A DNA stretch of 64,000 nucleotides from Curtobacterium sp. MCBD17_032. Its GTDB lineage: Bacteria; Actinomycetota; Actinomycetes; Actinomycetales; Microbacteriaceae. The stretch covers positions 1-64,000 of the forward strand of contig NZ_QKTO01000014.1 of assembly GCF_003234855.1 (NCBI RefSeq), read 5' to 3'. The first letter of the stretch is position 1, and every line of letters starts with the position of its first letter. Of this stretch, positions 63,022 through 64,000 are shown piece after piece. Position numbers and translations under genes: made by a program. The notes under the pieces are model-generated. The model had not been told where the DNA came from. It searched no databases and was given only the letters and a program-made list of their open reading frames with translations.

Positions 63022-63621
63022 CTACTCGGCCGAGGACGCACCGTCGCCGGACGCCGCCGTGGCCGGCGCCTCCGTCGGGGCCGGCGCCTCCGCCGGGTCC
63101 GCCGCGTCCGCCGCGAGGGCCTTCCGCCGCTGCACGACCTGGACCGCGATCGCGACCGGCACCGCGGCGAGGGCCGCCACGCGGAGCCAGGGCCGGTCGA
63201 GGGCGTGGCCGGTCGCGTGGTCGAGCGACACCGGACCCGGACCGCCGAGGGCGAACATCGCCGCCGAGAAGCCGAGGAACGCCGGCAGTTCCAGGCCGCC
63301 GTCCGCGTTGAAGAAGCCGTTCGGCGTGTGCACGCTGGAGGCCACTCCCATCGTGGTGGCGGCGCCGGCGCCGGCGATCGGGGTGGCGAGGCCGAGCGCG
63401 AGGGCGGTACCGGAACCGGCCTCACCGATGCCGGCGAGGACGGCGTTGCGGCGACCGGGCCGGAAGCCCATCGCGTGCATGCCCTGCGCGGTGCCGTCGA
63501 TGCCACCGCCGCCGAACGCGCCGAAGAGCTTCTGTGCGCCGTGCGAGACGAGCACCGCTCCGAGTGCGATGCGGAGCAGGGTCGTCGCAGTGACGGCTGC
63601 GGTGGTGGTACGCGAGCTCAT
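63022..63621 (-). CDS. DoxX-family membrane protein
   Basis: A 199-residue protein with four hydrophobic segments and the DoxX signature RIALGAVLVSHGAQKLFG near the start; a second typical stretch is GRRNAVLAGIGEAGSGTALALG. A Pro/Ala-rich tail follows. GGAGG precedes the ATG at 63621. DoxX-like proteins take part in redox/sulfur stress responses in some actinobacteria. Confidence 0.9.
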   Translation of the reverse strand: MSSRTTTAAVTATTLLRIALGAVLVSHGAQKLFGAFGGGGIDGTAQGMHAMGFRPGRRNAVLAGIGEAGSGTALALGLATPIAGAGAATTMGVASSVHTPNGFFNADGGLELPAFLGFSAAMFALGGPGPVSLDHATGHALDRPWLRVAALAAVPVAIAVQVVQRRKALAADAADPAEAPAPTEAPATAASGDGASSAE

Positions 63622-63697
63622 GGGGTCCTCCCGGTCATCCGTGATCCGGCCACCCGTCCGATGCAGGTGAACACGGTGACGCCGACGGTACGCCGTG

Positions 63698-64000
63698 TCA
63701 GCCCTGCGAGCGGCGCTCGACGGCCTCGACCGCGAGCGTCGCGACGATGAGCGCCGAGTTGTGCAGCCGCCCCGCGAGGATGCCCTCCAGGAGCTCGGCG
63801 CGCGGCACCCAGCGGACGACGATGTCGGCTTCCTCGGCCTCACGCTCGAAGGCGGACTCGGTCGCCCGCACGCCGGTCGCGCGGTACACCTCGATGAACT
63901 CGTTGCTGCCGCCCGACGACGTGTTGTACCGCACGAGGTGCTGCCACTCGTCGGCCTGGATGTCGGCCTCCTCCGCGAGCTCACGCTTCGCCGCGGTCAG
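63698..64000 (-). CDS. NUDIX hydrolase, ADP-ribose pyrophosphatase-like (5' end outside window)
   Basis: The last ~100 codons of a NUDIX protein running off the right edge. The end of the NUDIX box is seen as AAKRELAEEADI, followed by NTSSGGSNEFIEVY and FEREAEEADIVVRWVP, typical of ADP-ribose pyrophosphatases. The gene starts beyond 64000 and would be transcribed ahead of doxX and xerD. Confidence 0.85.
   Translation of the reverse strand: MTAAKRELAEEADIQADEWQHLVRYNTSSGGSNEFIEVYRATGVRATESAFEREAEEADIVVRWVPRAELLEGILAGRLHNSALIVATLAVEAVERRSQG

Overview
This 64 kb window comes from a very GC-rich actinobacterium. Gene content, codon use and gene pairings (DUF969/DUF979/DUF2891 next to pxpABC, class Ib nrdHIEF, a Ski2-like helicase with DUF3516, DUF6458 and DUF2510 proteins) fit the family Microbacteriaceae, perhaps Curtobacterium or a close relative; the genus is an inference. 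No rRNA, tRNA, CRISPR array, insertion sequence or prophage was recognised. The window looks like an ordinary chromosome segment with a few accessory patches.

Layout. 0-6 kb: a HupE-like membrane protein, an exported metallophosphoesterase, a Tat-exported GH16 glucanase and an MFS exporter. 6-14.6 kb: an XRE/methionine-aminopeptidase pair, the 5-oxoprolinase operon pxpABC, an XRE/DUF2975 pair, and the DUF969-DUF979-DUF2891 operon with a divergent GntR regulator. An identical 15-bp sequence containing the palindrome TTGTTGAACAA lies in front of pxpABC and of the DUF969 operon, so one regulator probably controls uptake and hydrolysis of 5-oxoproline. 14.7-23.6 kb: NUDIX hydrolase, SDRs, a second MFS exporter, an ECF sigma factor with a membrane partner, and a truncated GNAT gene.

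23.7-26.35 kb is the most unusual part. It holds a compact operon resembling the SdpABC peptide-toxin system of Bacillus (toxin precursor SdpC, accessory proteins SdpA and SdpB) followed by a small membrane protein that may give immunity. It is less GC-rich than its surroundings by eye and has its own near-consensus promoter. About 7-8 kb further on lie two SdpI-like (SDP immunity family) genes with duplicated promoters. 26.5-31 kb: an SRPBCC/DUF4166 pair and a LysR regulator divergent from mesX-mesD, a folate-independent, oxygen-dependent methionine synthase. 31-37.8 kb is a patch of small lipoproteins, small membrane proteins and decayed genes, including a zinc-ribbon/RecB-like nuclease broken by a frame change and an amber codon, and a TetR remnant.

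37.8-42 kb: the nrdHIEF ribonucleotide reductase operon behind a pair of NrdR-type boxes and a cluster of DnaA-box-like sequences. 42-50 kb: MFS, aldo/keto reductase, RNase H, Ski2-like helicase and a flavin-dependent monooxygenase-like gene. 50.7-58.4 kb: a GH3 beta-glucosidase containing a 12-copy hexanucleotide repeat, a TetR regulator, an NAD-dependent epimerase, and an ArsR-methyltransferase operon divergent from an MFS gene over a four-site operator-like array. 58.4-64 kb: housekeeping-type genes (DksA-like, ArfB, XerD, DoxX, NUDIX).

Two genome-wide habits show up. Many genes have a TANNNT hexamer exactly 6-7 nt before an ATG or GTG, which is the signature of leaderless transcripts. Gene ends are often marked by long, perfect inverted repeats built on a GGGAGGC or TGGAGGC core, which probably act as bidirectional terminators.
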